From: a bacterium BMS3Abin02
GTDB taxonomy: Bacteria > Actinomycetota > Acidimicrobiia > Spongiisociales > UBA4744
DNA: 64,000 bases
Direction of reading: 5' to 3'
Assembly: GCA_002897675.1 (NCBI GenBank)
Contig: BDSU01000008.1
Span: 45,526-109,525 of the forward strand
Shown here one piece after another: positions 1 through 8,318 of this stretch. A program made the position numbers and the translations under genes. Positions within the stretch are counted from its first letter, which is position 1. Each line of letters begins with the position of its first letter. The notes beneath the pieces were generated by a model that ran no database searches, was not told the origin of the DNA, and saw nothing but the letters and a program-made list of their open reading frames with translations.

Positions 1-441
1 TGGCTGTACCGGGTCGCCGCGGGACATCTTGCCAACCAGCGCCGCAGCGGCGGACGGTTTGCCGCCCTCCGGATCCGCCTCTTCTCAGTCCCGGTGCCGC
101 AACGGTCCAACAATCCAGCTGACGCCGCCGTCGCTGAGGCCGACGCCGCCTTGGTGCTGGCCGCGTTGGCGACCCTGTCTGCCGGCGATCAGGAACTGCT
201 GCGACTCACCGCATTCGAAGGGCTTTCCCCTGCCGACATCGCCGCCGCGTGGGGTGTCCCCTCCCGCCTCGTCAGAGTGCGGCTGCATCGAGCGCGCCGT
301 CGTCTCGAGGCGGCCCTCGATCGGCAGGCCGGTGGATCCAGTATGAAACGAACGTCCCCTGGTGGACACAATGAGATGAGGACTTCACCATCGGGCGCTT
401 CGCCCGACAACGATCGAGAAGACGATGAACGACCGACCTGA
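1..441 (+). CDS. ECF-type RNA polymerase sigma factor, 5' end outside window
   Basis: The reading frame is open from base 1, so the start lies upstream. The first residues (WLYRVAAGHLANQRR) match the end of sigma region 2 of ECF factors. Residues about 50-105 form region 4, with DQELLRLTAFEGLSPADIA leading into a helix-turn-helix that ends in VRLHRARRRL. The factor would direct RNA polymerase to a small regulon, usually one that includes its own operon. The stop overlaps the start of the next gene by 17 bases, so the two are translationally coupled. The tail after region 4 is polar and low in information. Family assignment is firm; the regulon and signal are unknown. Confidence 0.85.
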   Translation, partial: WLYRVAAGHLANQRRSGGRFAALRIRLFSVPVPQRSNNPADAAVAEADAALVLAALATLSAGDQELLRLTAFEGLSPADIAAAWGVPSRLVRVRLHRARRRLEAALDRQAGGSSMKRTSPGGHNEMRTSPSGASPDNDREDDERPT

Positions 442-1153
442 CGCCTTCGAACGGCTCCGAGCCGCCAACCCGGTCGACCCGGCCACGGTCGACGGCCCCG
501 ACTCGCCACGAGCCCAGCAGTTGCTGGCGTCGATCCTCGCCACCCAACGCACCCCAGAGGTCGCCGTCGTCCGGCGTCACCGCCGGCCGCTCGTCATCGT
601 CGTCGCCCTTGTCGCCATCCTGGGCGGAGCAGCCACCTGGATCATCACCCGACCCGTCACCAGCCCCGTCACCGTCTCCTGCTACGCCCAACCGGCCCTG
701 CACGGCACCCAGGCCGGTCTGGTCGGTGTTCCCCTCGATGTGAAATCGTGCGCTCCCTATTGGGAGGACGGGACCCTCACCAGCCCCGACTACCCGCCCG
801 GCGTGGTGCCTCCTCTCGTCGCGTGCGTCACCGACGTTGGCACCTTCGCCGTCTTCCCCTCCAACAACCCCAACCTGTGTGAAACCCTCGGCCTCGCCCC
901 ACCGGAGCCGCAGTCGATCGAAGAGGCCAAACCGACCCTCGACCTCGACCACGCGATCTCCGAGTACTTCGCCACCAGCCGGTGCATCCCGATCCCCCAG
1001 GCAGTAAGCGACGTCCGTAGGATCCTCGACGAGCACGGAGCGGCCGACTGGACGGTCACCGTCGGCGAACAACGCCCCGACCGGCCCTGCGCCAGCCTCT
1101 CCTTCGAACCGAAGAGTCACACCGTCCGGATCGTCCCCATCCCAGAGCCCTGA
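425..1153 (+). CDS. Single-pass membrane protein, likely anti-sigma partner
   Basis: This 242-residue protein starts inside the end of the ECF sigma gene. Residues 1-50 are hydrophilic and cytoplasmic (opening MNDRPDAFERLRAANPVD, a pattern seen in actinobacterial ECF partner proteins). One membrane segment lies near residues 55-75 (LVIVVALVAILGGAATWII), followed by a Pro-rich extracytoplasmic domain with several cysteines. No zinc anti-sigma (HxxxCxxC) motif is visible. Coupling to the sigma gene and the N-in, one-TM layout suggest an anti-sigma or sensor role; this is inferred from context rather than a recognised domain. Confidence 0.6.
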   Translation: MNDRPDAFERLRAANPVDPATVDGPDSPRAQQLLASILATQRTPEVAVVRRHRRPLVIVVALVAILGGAATWIITRPVTSPVTVSCYAQPALHGTQAGLVGVPLDVKSCAPYWEDGTLTSPDYPPGVVPPLVACVTDVGTFAVFPSNNPNLCETLGLAPPEPQSIEEAKPTLDLDHAISEYFATSRCIPIPQAVSDVRRILDEHGAADWTVTVGEQRPDRPCASLSFEPKSHTVRIVPIPEP

Positions 1154-1206
1154 CCCCTCCTACGCGGTGAGCTTCATCACGCCGACAGACAGCGGTCACC
1201 GCGCCG

Positions 1207-2196
1207 GTGAATCTCCCCGCTCGGGAACCCAAACGGCGCCCCGACCGGCTGCGACTACCAGTCGGCACTCACATGGCCGCCATCGGCGAGGGTTCCGGCC
1301 TCTCCGTCGACGGACCGCCACACAACACGCCCGTCTGCATACGCAATGATCAGATAGGCGCCGGACGGGTCGATGCTCTGATCGACCACCGACCCGTCAT
1401 AGGCGACCTCGTCGACGACCTCACCGGAGGCCACGTCCACCACCTCGCCGCCATCCTGGAACAGGCCGTCGACGATGGCCTCATCGGCCGCAACCCCGCC
1501 CGCCGCACCGAACTCCCCCGAGCTACCGAGCCCGAGCGCCGCTACCTGACCGCCAAACAGGTCACCCGCCTCGCCGAAGCCATGCCCACCCGCCAACACG
1601 CCACCATGGTGTACGTCCTCGCCTACGGGGGACTCCGCTGGGGAGAACTCGTAGCATTACGCCGTGGTCGAGTGGATTCTCTCCGTCGCACGCTCCAGAT
1701 AGCACAGTCTGCGACGGAAGTCGCCGGGTACCTCGAGTTCGGAACGACAAGGACCCATCAGTCGCGAATCGTGCACCTTCCGGCCTTTGTTTCCGAGTTG
1801 CTGGGCCGGCATCTGGAGGACATCGAAGACAAGCCGGAAGCATTCGTGTTCCCCGCCCCGCGCGGAGGGCCACTGAGGTACCCGAACATGAGAAAGGCTG
1901 TCTGGGATCGTGCGCGCGACCAGGCCGAAGGGGATCTCGCTGATATCACACCCCATGATCTCCGCCACACCTGCGCATCCCTCATGCGGGCTACCGGCGC
2001 CGACGTCAAAGCCATCCAACAACAACTCGGACATCGCAACGCCACCATCACCCTGAACACCTACACCCACCTCTTCGAAGGTGACCTGGCGGCCGTGATG
2101 GACCGTCTCGACACCAAAACCGCGTCCAAAACGCGTCCTGAGCGCGTCCTGCGCGAGGTCGTCGACCTTCCTCAGCAAGCACAAAACCCCCGCTGA
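1207..2196 (+). pseudogene. Tyrosine recombinase/integrase, N-terminally truncated
   Basis: The C-terminal catalytic domain is complete: the first catalytic Arg is in YGGLRWGEL, the HxxR box is HDLRHT, the second His box is LGHRN, and the nucleophile Tyr is in NTYTHLF. Recognisable integrase sequence begins only near residue 77 (HHLAAILEQAV...GLIGRNPA), the end of the SAM-like core-binding domain. The preceding 76 codons do not resemble an integrase; on the opposite strand that stretch reads like a beta-propeller blade. The gene therefore seems to have lost its 5' part in a rearrangement near base 1435. Its 3' end faces the 3' end of tRNA-Asn, the usual position of an integrase next to its attachment site. 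The frame is open, so a fused product cannot be excluded, but an active integrase is unlikely. Confidence 0.75.
1258..1440 (-). pseudogene. Beta-propeller-like coding fragment, antisense to integrase 5' end
   Basis: On the minus strand, about 60 codons read as one blade of a WD40/TolB-like propeller, with a strand pattern including SIDPSGAYLIIAYADG followed by RVVWRS. The fragment has neither start nor stop of its own and ends where integrase homology begins (about 1435). It is probably the remnant of a larger gene cut by the rearrangement that truncated the integrase. The match is short and judged by eye, so confidence is modest. Confidence 0.35.
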
Positions 2197-2209
2197 CTAG
2201 GGGTTTTGT
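2181..2209. terminator. Bidirectional hairpin terminator
   Basis: A perfect 10-bp inverted repeat (ACAAAACCCC at 2181-2190 and GGGGTTTTGT at 2200-2209) encloses a 9-base loop. It has A/T tracts on both sides, so it can terminate transcription of the integrase on the plus strand and of the tRNA on the minus strand. The integrase stop codon (2194-2196) sits in the loop. Confidence 0.75.
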
Positions 2210-2285
2210 TGGCTCCGGGGGTGAGACTCGAACTCACAACCTGCGGATTAACAGTCCGTTGCTCTGCCGATTGAGCTACCCCGGA
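2210..2285 (-). tRNA. tRNA-Asn (anticodon GTT), CCA encoded
   Basis: The minus strand gives a full cloverleaf. The acceptor stem is TCCGGGG pairing with CCCCGGA, followed by discriminator G and an encoded CCA (2212-2210). The D arm contains TAGCTCAATCGGCAGAGCA. The anticodon loop is CTGTTAA with anticodon GTT, and the T arm is GTGAG-TTCGAGT-CTCAC. Without CCA the gene spans 2213-2285. It lies head-on to the truncated integrase, consistent with use of its 3' end as an attachment site. Confidence 0.95.
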
Positions 2286-2338
2286 TCGGAGAGGGATGGT
2301 ACCACCGTACAATTGGGCATCGAACGAAGGGAGCAATA

Positions 2339-2551
2339 ATGAAGTTTCGACTTGGCCTGGTGCTCGGTTTCGGCCTCGGATACATCCTCGGAGCGAAAGC
2401 CGGCAGGGAACGGTACGAACAGATCGTCGACGCATGCCGTGGACTCACAAAAATCGAGGGAGTCCAGAGCGCTACCGACAAGGTGAAGGAAACCGTTGGA
2501 GAGGGAATGACAACGGCGTCACAGCGGATCCGGGACCACATCGAGACCTGA
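2339..2551 (+). CDS. YtxH-like small membrane protein
   Basis: This 70-residue protein has one N-terminal hydrophobic, glycine-rich segment (LGLVLGFGLGYILGAKAG) followed by a charged amphipathic tail (GRERYEQI...VQSATDKVKETV). That is the layout of the small actinobacterial YtxH-domain proteins, whose role is not established. The start is supported by a strong Shine-Dalgarno sequence AAGGGAG at 2327-2333, five bases before the ATG. It converges on rpoD with only 13 bases between the stops. Confidence 0.7.
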   Translation: MKFRLGLVLGFGLGYILGAKAGRERYEQIVDACRGLTKIEGVQSATDKVKETVGEGMTTASQRIRDHIET

Positions 2552-2564
2552 CCGGTCACCCGGC

Positions 2565-3698
2565 TCAGTCGTCGCCGAGGAAGCCCTCGAGCCGCTTCGA
2601 CCGAGCCGGATGCCGCAGTTTCGCCAGGGCTTTCGTTTCGAGCTGGCGGATCCGCTCTCTGGTCACGCTGAAATGCTTCCCGACCTCTTCGAGCGTGCGC
2701 ACCCGCCCATCCTCGAGACCGAACCGCATCACGATGACCTGTCGTTCCCGGTCGTTGAGTTCTTCGAGCGCGTGCGCGACGTACTCTTGAAGCAGCTTGA
2801 AAGCTGCCGCCTCGACCGGAACGTCGGCTTCCGGATCCTGCACGAAATCGCCGAGCGTGGAGTCGTCTTCCTCCCCGAGCGGGGTCTCGAGCGATACCGG
2901 ATCCTGAGCGATGCGACGAAGCTCGGAGACCCTGTCGGGGTCCACCTCGAGTTCGGCTGCAATCTCTGCGATCGTCGGCTCTCGTCCGAGTACCTGCAAC
3001 AGGCGCCGCTGCGCGTGGGCAAGCTTGTTGATCGTCTCCACCATGTGCACCGGGACTCTGATGGTCCGCCCCTGGTCGGCGAGGGCCCGCGTCACCGACT
3101 GTCGGATCCACCAGGTCGCATACGTCGAGAACTTGAAACCCTTGCGATAGTCGAATTTCTCCACTGCACGCATGAGGCCGAGATTCCCTTCCTGGATCAA
3201 GTCCAGGAGCGGCATACCGCGTCCCACGTACCGCTTGGCGATGGACACGACCAGCCGAAGATTCGCCTCCACGAGTCGCTGCTGCGCGGTGTCGCCTCGG
3301 TGTCGGTCACGCTCGAGAATCGCCCGATCTTCGGCGCTGAGCGACGCGTCCTCGCTTTCAAGCCGCTCTGCGGCACGTCGCCCCAACTCGTGCAGCATCG
3401 CAAGCTCGACCTCCTGCTGCGGGGTGAGTAACGCAACTCGCCCGATCTCCCTCAGATACATCCGCACGGGATCCGAGACTGCCATCAGGTCGTCCTCGAC
3501 GACGCGGATGTCGAGAACGTCCTCGCTGTCCTCCTCGATACGTACGTCGTGGTTCCTCAGCCGGTCGGCGACGTGATCGAACGCTTCGACAGGCGCCTTC
3601 AAGTCTTCGAGTTCCTGCTGGATCTCGCCCACGGTCACGAACCCGCGCTGGCGGGCGCGTTTGGCAAGGACCTCGATCAGGTCATGGAACGATTCCAA
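2565..3698 (-). CDS. rpoD: Primary sigma factor (sigma-70, RpoD/SigA)
   Basis: The 377-residue protein has the full primary sigma layout: a region 1.1-like N-terminus (residues 1-60), region 1.2 ([11 protein letters not shown] near 76-86), region 2 with the core-binding and -10 recognition helices ([20 protein letters not shown] from about 142, then [19 protein letters not shown]), region 3, and region 4 HTH ([19 protein letters not shown]). It directs RNA polymerase to housekeeping promoters. The start is TTG, supported by GAGGAA just upstream (plus-strand 3703-3708). It directly abuts the TAG stop of dnaG, giving a dnaG-rpoD pair like part of the classical macromolecular synthesis operon. 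Confidence 0.95.
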   Translation of the reverse strand: MESFHDLIEVLAKRARQRGFVTVGEIQQELEDLKAPVEAFDHVADRLRNHDVRIEEDSEDVLDIRVVEDDLMAVSDPVRMYLREIGRVALLTPQQEVELAMLHELGRRAAERLESEDASLSAEDRAILERDRHRGDTAQQRLVEANLRLVVSIAKRYVGRGMPLLDLIQEGNLGLMRAVEKFDYRKGFKFSTYATWWIRQSVTRALADQGRTIRVPVHMVETINKLAHAQRRLLQVLGREPTIAEIAAELEVDPDRVSELRRIAQDPVSLETPLGEEDDSTLGDFVQDPEADVPVEAAAFKLLQEYVAHALEELNDRERQVIVMRFGLEDGRVRTLEEVGKHFSVTRERIRQLETKALAKLRHPARSKRLEGFLGDD

Positions 3699-5462
3699 CT
3701 AGTTCCTCTTTCCCATCTCGCGCTTCTCGCGCTCCAAACCTATCAACTCGCCGAACAAGGTGGAATGGGTCTGCGGTTCCGATCCCGGATCGATCTGCTC
3801 CAACCTGCGGCGAAGCTCCGCCACCTGAGCGTCGAGCCGGCCAATCCCCAACCTGCGGACGAGTGCCGCAGGATCCTCCAGCGGCTGTTCGTCGACGATC
3901 AACGCTCGAACCATCTGGCCGATCCGATCGTTCCGTTCACCGACCACAGCACCCAGCTCAGGGCGCATGCCGGGGGGAAGGCCGGCCAACGCCTTCTGGA
4001 GTAGATCGTATGCGTCGCGATGCTCCTCTCCACCGAAGAGTTCCCGGTCGATTTCGAGTCCCTCGAGTCCGGGATGGTTCACGGCAAGAGCCCGAAGGAG
4101 TTGACGTTCCGCCTTTTCGATTCCGGACCGGCGAGCGGGTGGACGTTCCTTCACCGGTTTGCTCCGACCGCCGGCGAAAGCCTCCTCGACGGCCGAGAGG
4201 ACCGGTGCAAACTCGGAGCCGGCCTTCCTCGCGAGAAAGCGGGCGTACTCGCGACGCACCAGTGAGTCGGGCTGTCGGGCGAGCAAGCCCACGATCGATC
4301 GGATCGCCCGTGCCCGTGCTTCCGGTTCATCCAGGTTGTACCCGGACAGTTCCCTTTCGATCCGAAACTGCAGCAGAGGCCTCGACTGCTCGATCGCCTC
4401 CCGCAGCTCGTCGACTCGCCCGTCCTGCACCATATCGGCAGGATCTCTTCCCTCGGGCATGATCGCGACGCGCACGTCGAGATCCAGCTGCACGGGGGTG
4501 CGCAGCTCGTCTCCGCGGATCGCGGCTCCGACACCCGCTTGATCGGCATCGAACGCGAGCACGACCCGGTCGGCGAAGCGGCGTAACACATCGAAGTGAT
4601 CCTCACCGAGCGCCGTGCCACATGTTGCCACGGCCTGAGGGATCCCGGCCTGATGCATGCCCATCACGTCGGTGTATCCCTCGACGATTACCGAGAACCC
4701 GGAACGGCTGATGTCCCCCTTCGCCCAGTTGAGACCGTAGAGCAGCCTCGCCTTCCGATAGATCCGGGTCTCAGGGCTGTTCAGGTATTTCGGCCCCGTG
4801 CCTTCGAGGAGACGAGCTCCGAATCCGACCGGGTCGCCACGAAGATCGAAGATCGGGAACATCACCCGGTTCCGAAACCAGTCCCTGAGCCGTCCCTTGC
4901 TCGTCCGGGCTGCAAGGCCGGCGCCCACCATCACCTTCTCCGACACCTTGCGGTCGCGAAGGTGATCGATCAGGGCGCTCCATTGCTCCGGCGCATAGCC
5001 GATCTGGAACCGATCGATCACGTCACCGTCGTAGCCCCGGCCGCGAAGGTAGGCACGCGCCCGGCCTGCATCGACACCGCTTCGGAGACGCTCGTTGTAG
5101 AACGAAACGGCGATCCGAACGGCGTCGACCAGGGCCTCCCTCTCCCCTTTTCGACGTGCGGCCTGCGGATCACGATGCAGCGTGATACCGGCCTGTGCAG
5201 CCAGGTACTCGACTGCCTCGCTGAAGTCCAGACCCTGTGTCTCCTGCACGAACCGAAAGATGTCTCCGCCGGCGCCACAGCCAAAACAGTGATAGAGCCC
5301 TTGGGCGACGTCGATGGACAGCGACGGTGTCTTCTCCTGGTGAAACGGGCAGATCGCCTTGTAACTGCGACCGGTTCTCTTGACGGTGGTGACCGCTTCG
5401 AGCAGATCCACGATATTGACCGAGGATCTGACACGCTCGATGTCGGTACGCTGATAGGCCAT
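3699..5462 (-). CDS. dnaG: DNA primase DnaG
   Basis: This 587-residue primase synthesises RNA primers for replication. The N-terminal zinc ribbon ligands are C38, H41, C59 and C62 (CPFH and CFGC). A catalytic core follows, with the Toprim signatures VIVEGYTDVMG and LAFDADQAG, then a poorly conserved C-terminal helicase-binding region. The ATG at 5462 begins MAYQRTDIERV, the normal primase N-terminus; the frame stays open upstream but that extension is antisense to another gene. The stop is adjacent to the rpoD start. Confidence 0.95.
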   Translation of the reverse strand: MAYQRTDIERVRSSVNIVDLLEAVTTVKRTGRSYKAICPFHQEKTPSLSIDVAQGLYHCFGCGAGGDIFRFVQETQGLDFSEAVEYLAAQAGITLHRDPQAARRKGEREALVDAVRIAVSFYNERLRSGVDAGRARAYLRGRGYDGDVIDRFQIGYAPEQWSALIDHLRDRKVSEKVMVGAGLAARTSKGRLRDWFRNRVMFPIFDLRGDPVGFGARLLEGTGPKYLNSPETRIYRKARLLYGLNWAKGDISRSGFSVIVEGYTDVMGMHQAGIPQAVATCGTALGEDHFDVLRRFADRVVLAFDADQAGVGAAIRGDELRTPVQLDLDVRVAIMPEGRDPADMVQDGRVDELREAIEQSRPLLQFRIERELSGYNLDEPEARARAIRSIVGLLARQPDSLVRREYARFLARKAGSEFAPVLSAVEEAFAGGRSKPVKERPPARRSGIEKAERQLLRALAVNHPGLEGLEIDRELFGGEEHRDAYDLLQKALAGLPPGMRPELGAVVGERNDRIGQMVRALIVDEQPLEDPAALVRRLGIGRLDAQVAELRRRLEQIDPGSEPQTHSTLFGELIGLEREKREMGKRN

Positions 5463-5535
5463 CACGGCGAGTGTAAACCGGTGCCGTGCCGACGGGAACA
5501 GCGACGAACGCCCTCGACTCCGTACAATCGCCGGC

Positions 5536-6870
5536 ATGCGCATCGCGTTTCTCAACCCGCAAGGGGATTTCGATCCACAGGATCGATACTGGACCCAGCA
5601 CCCTGACTTCGGTGGCCAGTTGGCAGACGTGAAGCAGGTGACGAACGCGCTCGCCGCCCAAGGACATGACCTCGACATCCTTACTCGACGCATCGTCGAT
5701 CCTCGGGTGGCCCAGCTTCGAAGGCGAGCAGGACGCCTACCCCCGGTGGCGCCCGGATCGTGCGACCCCACGGCGCAGGACCGAACGACCGGTTCGTGCG
5801 TAAAGAGGACCTTTGGTCTCTGCTCGGCTCGGACTGGGTACCCAGCATCCTCGCCTTCTGTGGTGTGGACCTCCCCGACGTGTTCGCGGCGCACTGTGGC
5901 GACGGGATCAGCTCCGTACACGTCCGCTCGAACACGGGGATTCCGTACACGTTCACGGCCCATTCGCTCGGAGCACAAGAACGCGACGGCCTGCTCGCCG
6001 CCGGCGAATCCGTCAACGAAGACTGCGACCACTTCGCACGGCACCTCGAGGCCGAGCGCGTCGCCATGAACGACGCCCGCGTCGTGATCACGTCGAACGA
6101 CCAGGAACGATCTCTCCAATACGGTCATCCCGCTTACGACGGGGCCATCGACCCGAGCGACGACCGGCGTTTCGCCGTCGTGCCGCCGGGGGTCGACCAA
6201 TCTGTGTTCTGCCCGGGGTCCGTCGACGAAACCGCTTCTCGACGGATTCGTGCTTTCCCGGAAAGAGATCCCGAAGCCTCTCGGACCGAACTCCCTGCCG
6301 TCGTTTCGTCGAGCAGGCTCGACCCGAAGAAGAATCATCGCGTTCTCGTCGATGCATTCGGTCACAATCGAGAGCTTCGATCTCATGCAAATCCGCTATT
6401 CATCGCGGGGGCGATCAAGGATCCGCTGCGCGACGACGGCTCCGCCTCGCCCGCCGGCCGCCCAGCGCGTCCTCCCCGACTTGCGTGAAGCGATCGCCTC
6501 CTACCGCCTCGGCGGAATCGTCTCGGGTTTCGCCATCAACGGCCGGCTCTCTCTCGCCACCGCGTACCGACTCTTCACCGCCCGAAAGTCGGTCTTCGCT
6601 CTCACGGCACTGTACGAGCCGTTCGGACTCGCGCCCCTCGAGGCAGCGTCGACCGGGCTCCCTGTCGTCGTGACTCGCAACGGTGGGCCCGTCGAGAGTT
6701 TGCGTGACGAACACACGCAGTATGGGATCTTGGTCGACCCGTCCGATCCCGACGACGTTGCGAGCGGTCTCCTCAGGGCACTCGACCAGCGGCACCACTT
6801 CGCCCGAGCGGGCCCTCGCGCATCCATCCGGTCCCACGGAGCCCAACCTGGCATGGTGCGGTCTCAGGAG
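5536..6870 (+). pseudogene. Sucrose-phosphate-synthase-like glycosyltransferase (GT4), frameshifted
   Basis: The sequence follows bacterial sucrose-phosphate synthases from end to end: NPQGDFDPQDRYWTQHPDFG at the start, then YTFTAHSLGAQERDGL, VVPPGVDQSVF, SSRLDPKKNH and FALTALYEPFGLAPLEAAS. It jumps between frames: frame 1 to about 5700, a shift near the GGG at about 5705, a second near the CCCCC at about 5745, and a third near 6455-6470. The 3' end dissolves after LLRALDQRHHF and overlaps the next gene on the other strand. At least three lesions in one gene between intact neighbours argue for genuine decay, though uncorrected homopolymer errors are possible. It is divergent from dnaG and adjacent to an alpha-glucoside-type transporter. 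Confidence 0.8.
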
Positions 6871-7388
6871 CTGACGATCCTACGCTTCCGCTCGGTGAAC
6901 AGATCCGCTACGCCGACGGCGAAGAGCGGGAGAAGCGGCCCCGCGAGCAAGCCCGCCTCTGTAACGGTTCTCAAGAGCACGAACACATAGGCCGTCACGA
7001 CTCCGACGGAGATCCAACGTCCGAGCCGCGAGTGCCGCTCGGGGTCGAATCGCAGCGCGATGACACCCCCGGCCCCGTAGCCTGCCACCATTCCGGTCAC
7101 CACATCACGGGCCACCGCCAGTACCGGAACGGCAACGACGATAGAGAGCAGCATCGCGACGACCGTGGCGGCCGCCGGACTCGGATGTTTCGAGCCGAAG
7201 GCCAGCACGAGGAACGCAAAGGGGACGGCCGCCAATCCGAGCGCCAGCAACCCGCCCGACTGTGTCTGGCCGTCGACCTTGCCGGAGAGGAACGCGAGCA
7301 GCATGGCCGCCGAGCTTCCGGCGGCGATCACCGTGGCGAACGTCAGCGCCAACCATGTGCGTCGAGCAGTGATCGGCTCGTCGGTCAA
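6864..7388 (-). CDS. Multi-pass membrane protein of unknown function
   Basis: This 174-residue protein has about five hydrophobic segments (such as LALTFATVIAAGSSAAMLLAF and ATVVAMLLSIVVAVPVLAVA) and a charged C-terminus (FTERKRRIVSS). I recognise no family motif. It follows the permease gene 7392-8318 after three bases and is probably co-transcribed with the ABC importer, so it may be an accessory membrane protein. Its 3' end overlaps the decayed end of the glycosyltransferase pseudogene. Confidence 0.6.
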   Translation of the reverse strand: MTDEPITARRTWLALTFATVIAAGSSAAMLLAFLSGKVDGQTQSGGLLALGLAAVPFAFLVLAFGSKHPSPAAATVVAMLLSIVVAVPVLAVARDVVTGMVAGYGAGGVIALRFDPERHSRLGRWISVGVVTAYVFVLLRTVTEAGLLAGPLLPLFAVGVADLFTERKRRIVSS

Positions 7389-7391
7389 CGA

Positions 7392-8318
7392 TCAGCCTTT
7401 GACGGAGCCGGCGGTCAGGCCACGGACGAAGTACCGCTGCAGTGAGAAGAACACCGTCAGCGGGAGGATCATCGTGATGAACGCGCCCGAAGTCAGCAAC
7501 TCCCACGCTTCACCGCGGGTGCCGTTCAACTCGGCCAGCGCCTGGGTGATCACCCGTACGTCCTGAGTGCCACCCAGGAAGACGAGGGCTACCAGGAAGT
7601 CGTTCCACACCCAGAGAAACTGGAAGATCGCAAACGACGCCAGGGCAGGCACCGACAGCGGAATGATCAGTCGCCAGAAGATCGTGAAGTGGTTCGCCCC
7701 GTCGATCTTGGCCGACTCGATCGTCGAAGACGGCAGCGAGCCGATGTAGTTCCGCAAGAGATACACCGCGAGGGGAAGCCCGAAGCCGGTGTGGGCGAGC
7801 CACACCGCCATATAGGTTCCGGTCAAACGCAGGTTCGGAAAGATCGTCACCCCCATGAAATGCCCACCGCGTGAGTACAGGCTGAGGATCGGGATCAGTG
7901 CCATCTGCAGCGGAACGACCATCAGACCGACCACCGCCACGAACAGCCACTGGCGGCCCTTGAAATCCATCCAGGCGAACGCGTACGCAGCGAACGCTGC
8001 GATCGTGATCGGAATCACCGTCGCCGGAATCGACACGGCCAGGCTGTTCAGGAAAGCGTTCCCGAAGCCCTCTGAGGCGAGAACGTCCTTGTAGTTCGCA
8101 AGGGTCCACTGGGCCTTGTCGAACAGGTGCGGCAGGACCGTCCACCATCCTGACGTCCGAACCAGATTCGGGTTGCGGAACGAGCTGATGAGCAGCCCGA
8201 CCGTCGGTATCATCCACAGCAGCGTGATGATGATGATCGTCAGCTTGCTGGGCATGCGTTCGAAGAGTCGCCGGAAGAACCCGGGCGTACGGTTGAGGCG
8301 GGCCGTTGCCGTCGTCAT
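7392..8318 (-). CDS. Sugar ABC transporter permease, MalG/AglG type
   Basis: The 308-residue inner-membrane permease has six predicted membrane segments and the EAA loop that contacts the ATPase (IESAKIDGANHFTIFWRLII). The start ATG overlaps the stop of the upstream permease as ATGA. The sequence most resembles alpha-glucoside/trehalose-type second permeases (AglG), known for oligosaccharide import; the substrate is not proven. No ATP-binding gene is present nearby, so a shared MsmX/MalK-like ATPase encoded elsewhere is expected. Confidence 0.85.
   Translation of the reverse strand: MTTATARLNRTPGFFRRLFERMPSKLTIIIITLLWMIPTVGLLISSFRNPNLVRTSGWWTVLPHLFDKAQWTLANYKDVLASEGFGNAFLNSLAVSIPATVIPITIAAFAAYAFAWMDFKGRQWLFVAVVGLMVVPLQMALIPILSLYSRGGHFMGVTIFPNLRLTGTYMAVWLAHTGFGLPLAVYLLRNYIGSLPSSTIESAKIDGANHFTIFWRLIIPLSVPALASFAIFQFLWVWNDFLVALVFLGGTQDVRVITQALAELNGTRGEAWELLTSGAFITMILPLTVFFSLQRYFVRGLTAGSVKG

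Noticed and set aside
5463..6386. Upstream extension of the dnaG frame by 308 codons
   Set aside because: Primase homology starts at the ATG at 5462; the extension is antisense to the glycosyltransferase pseudogene.
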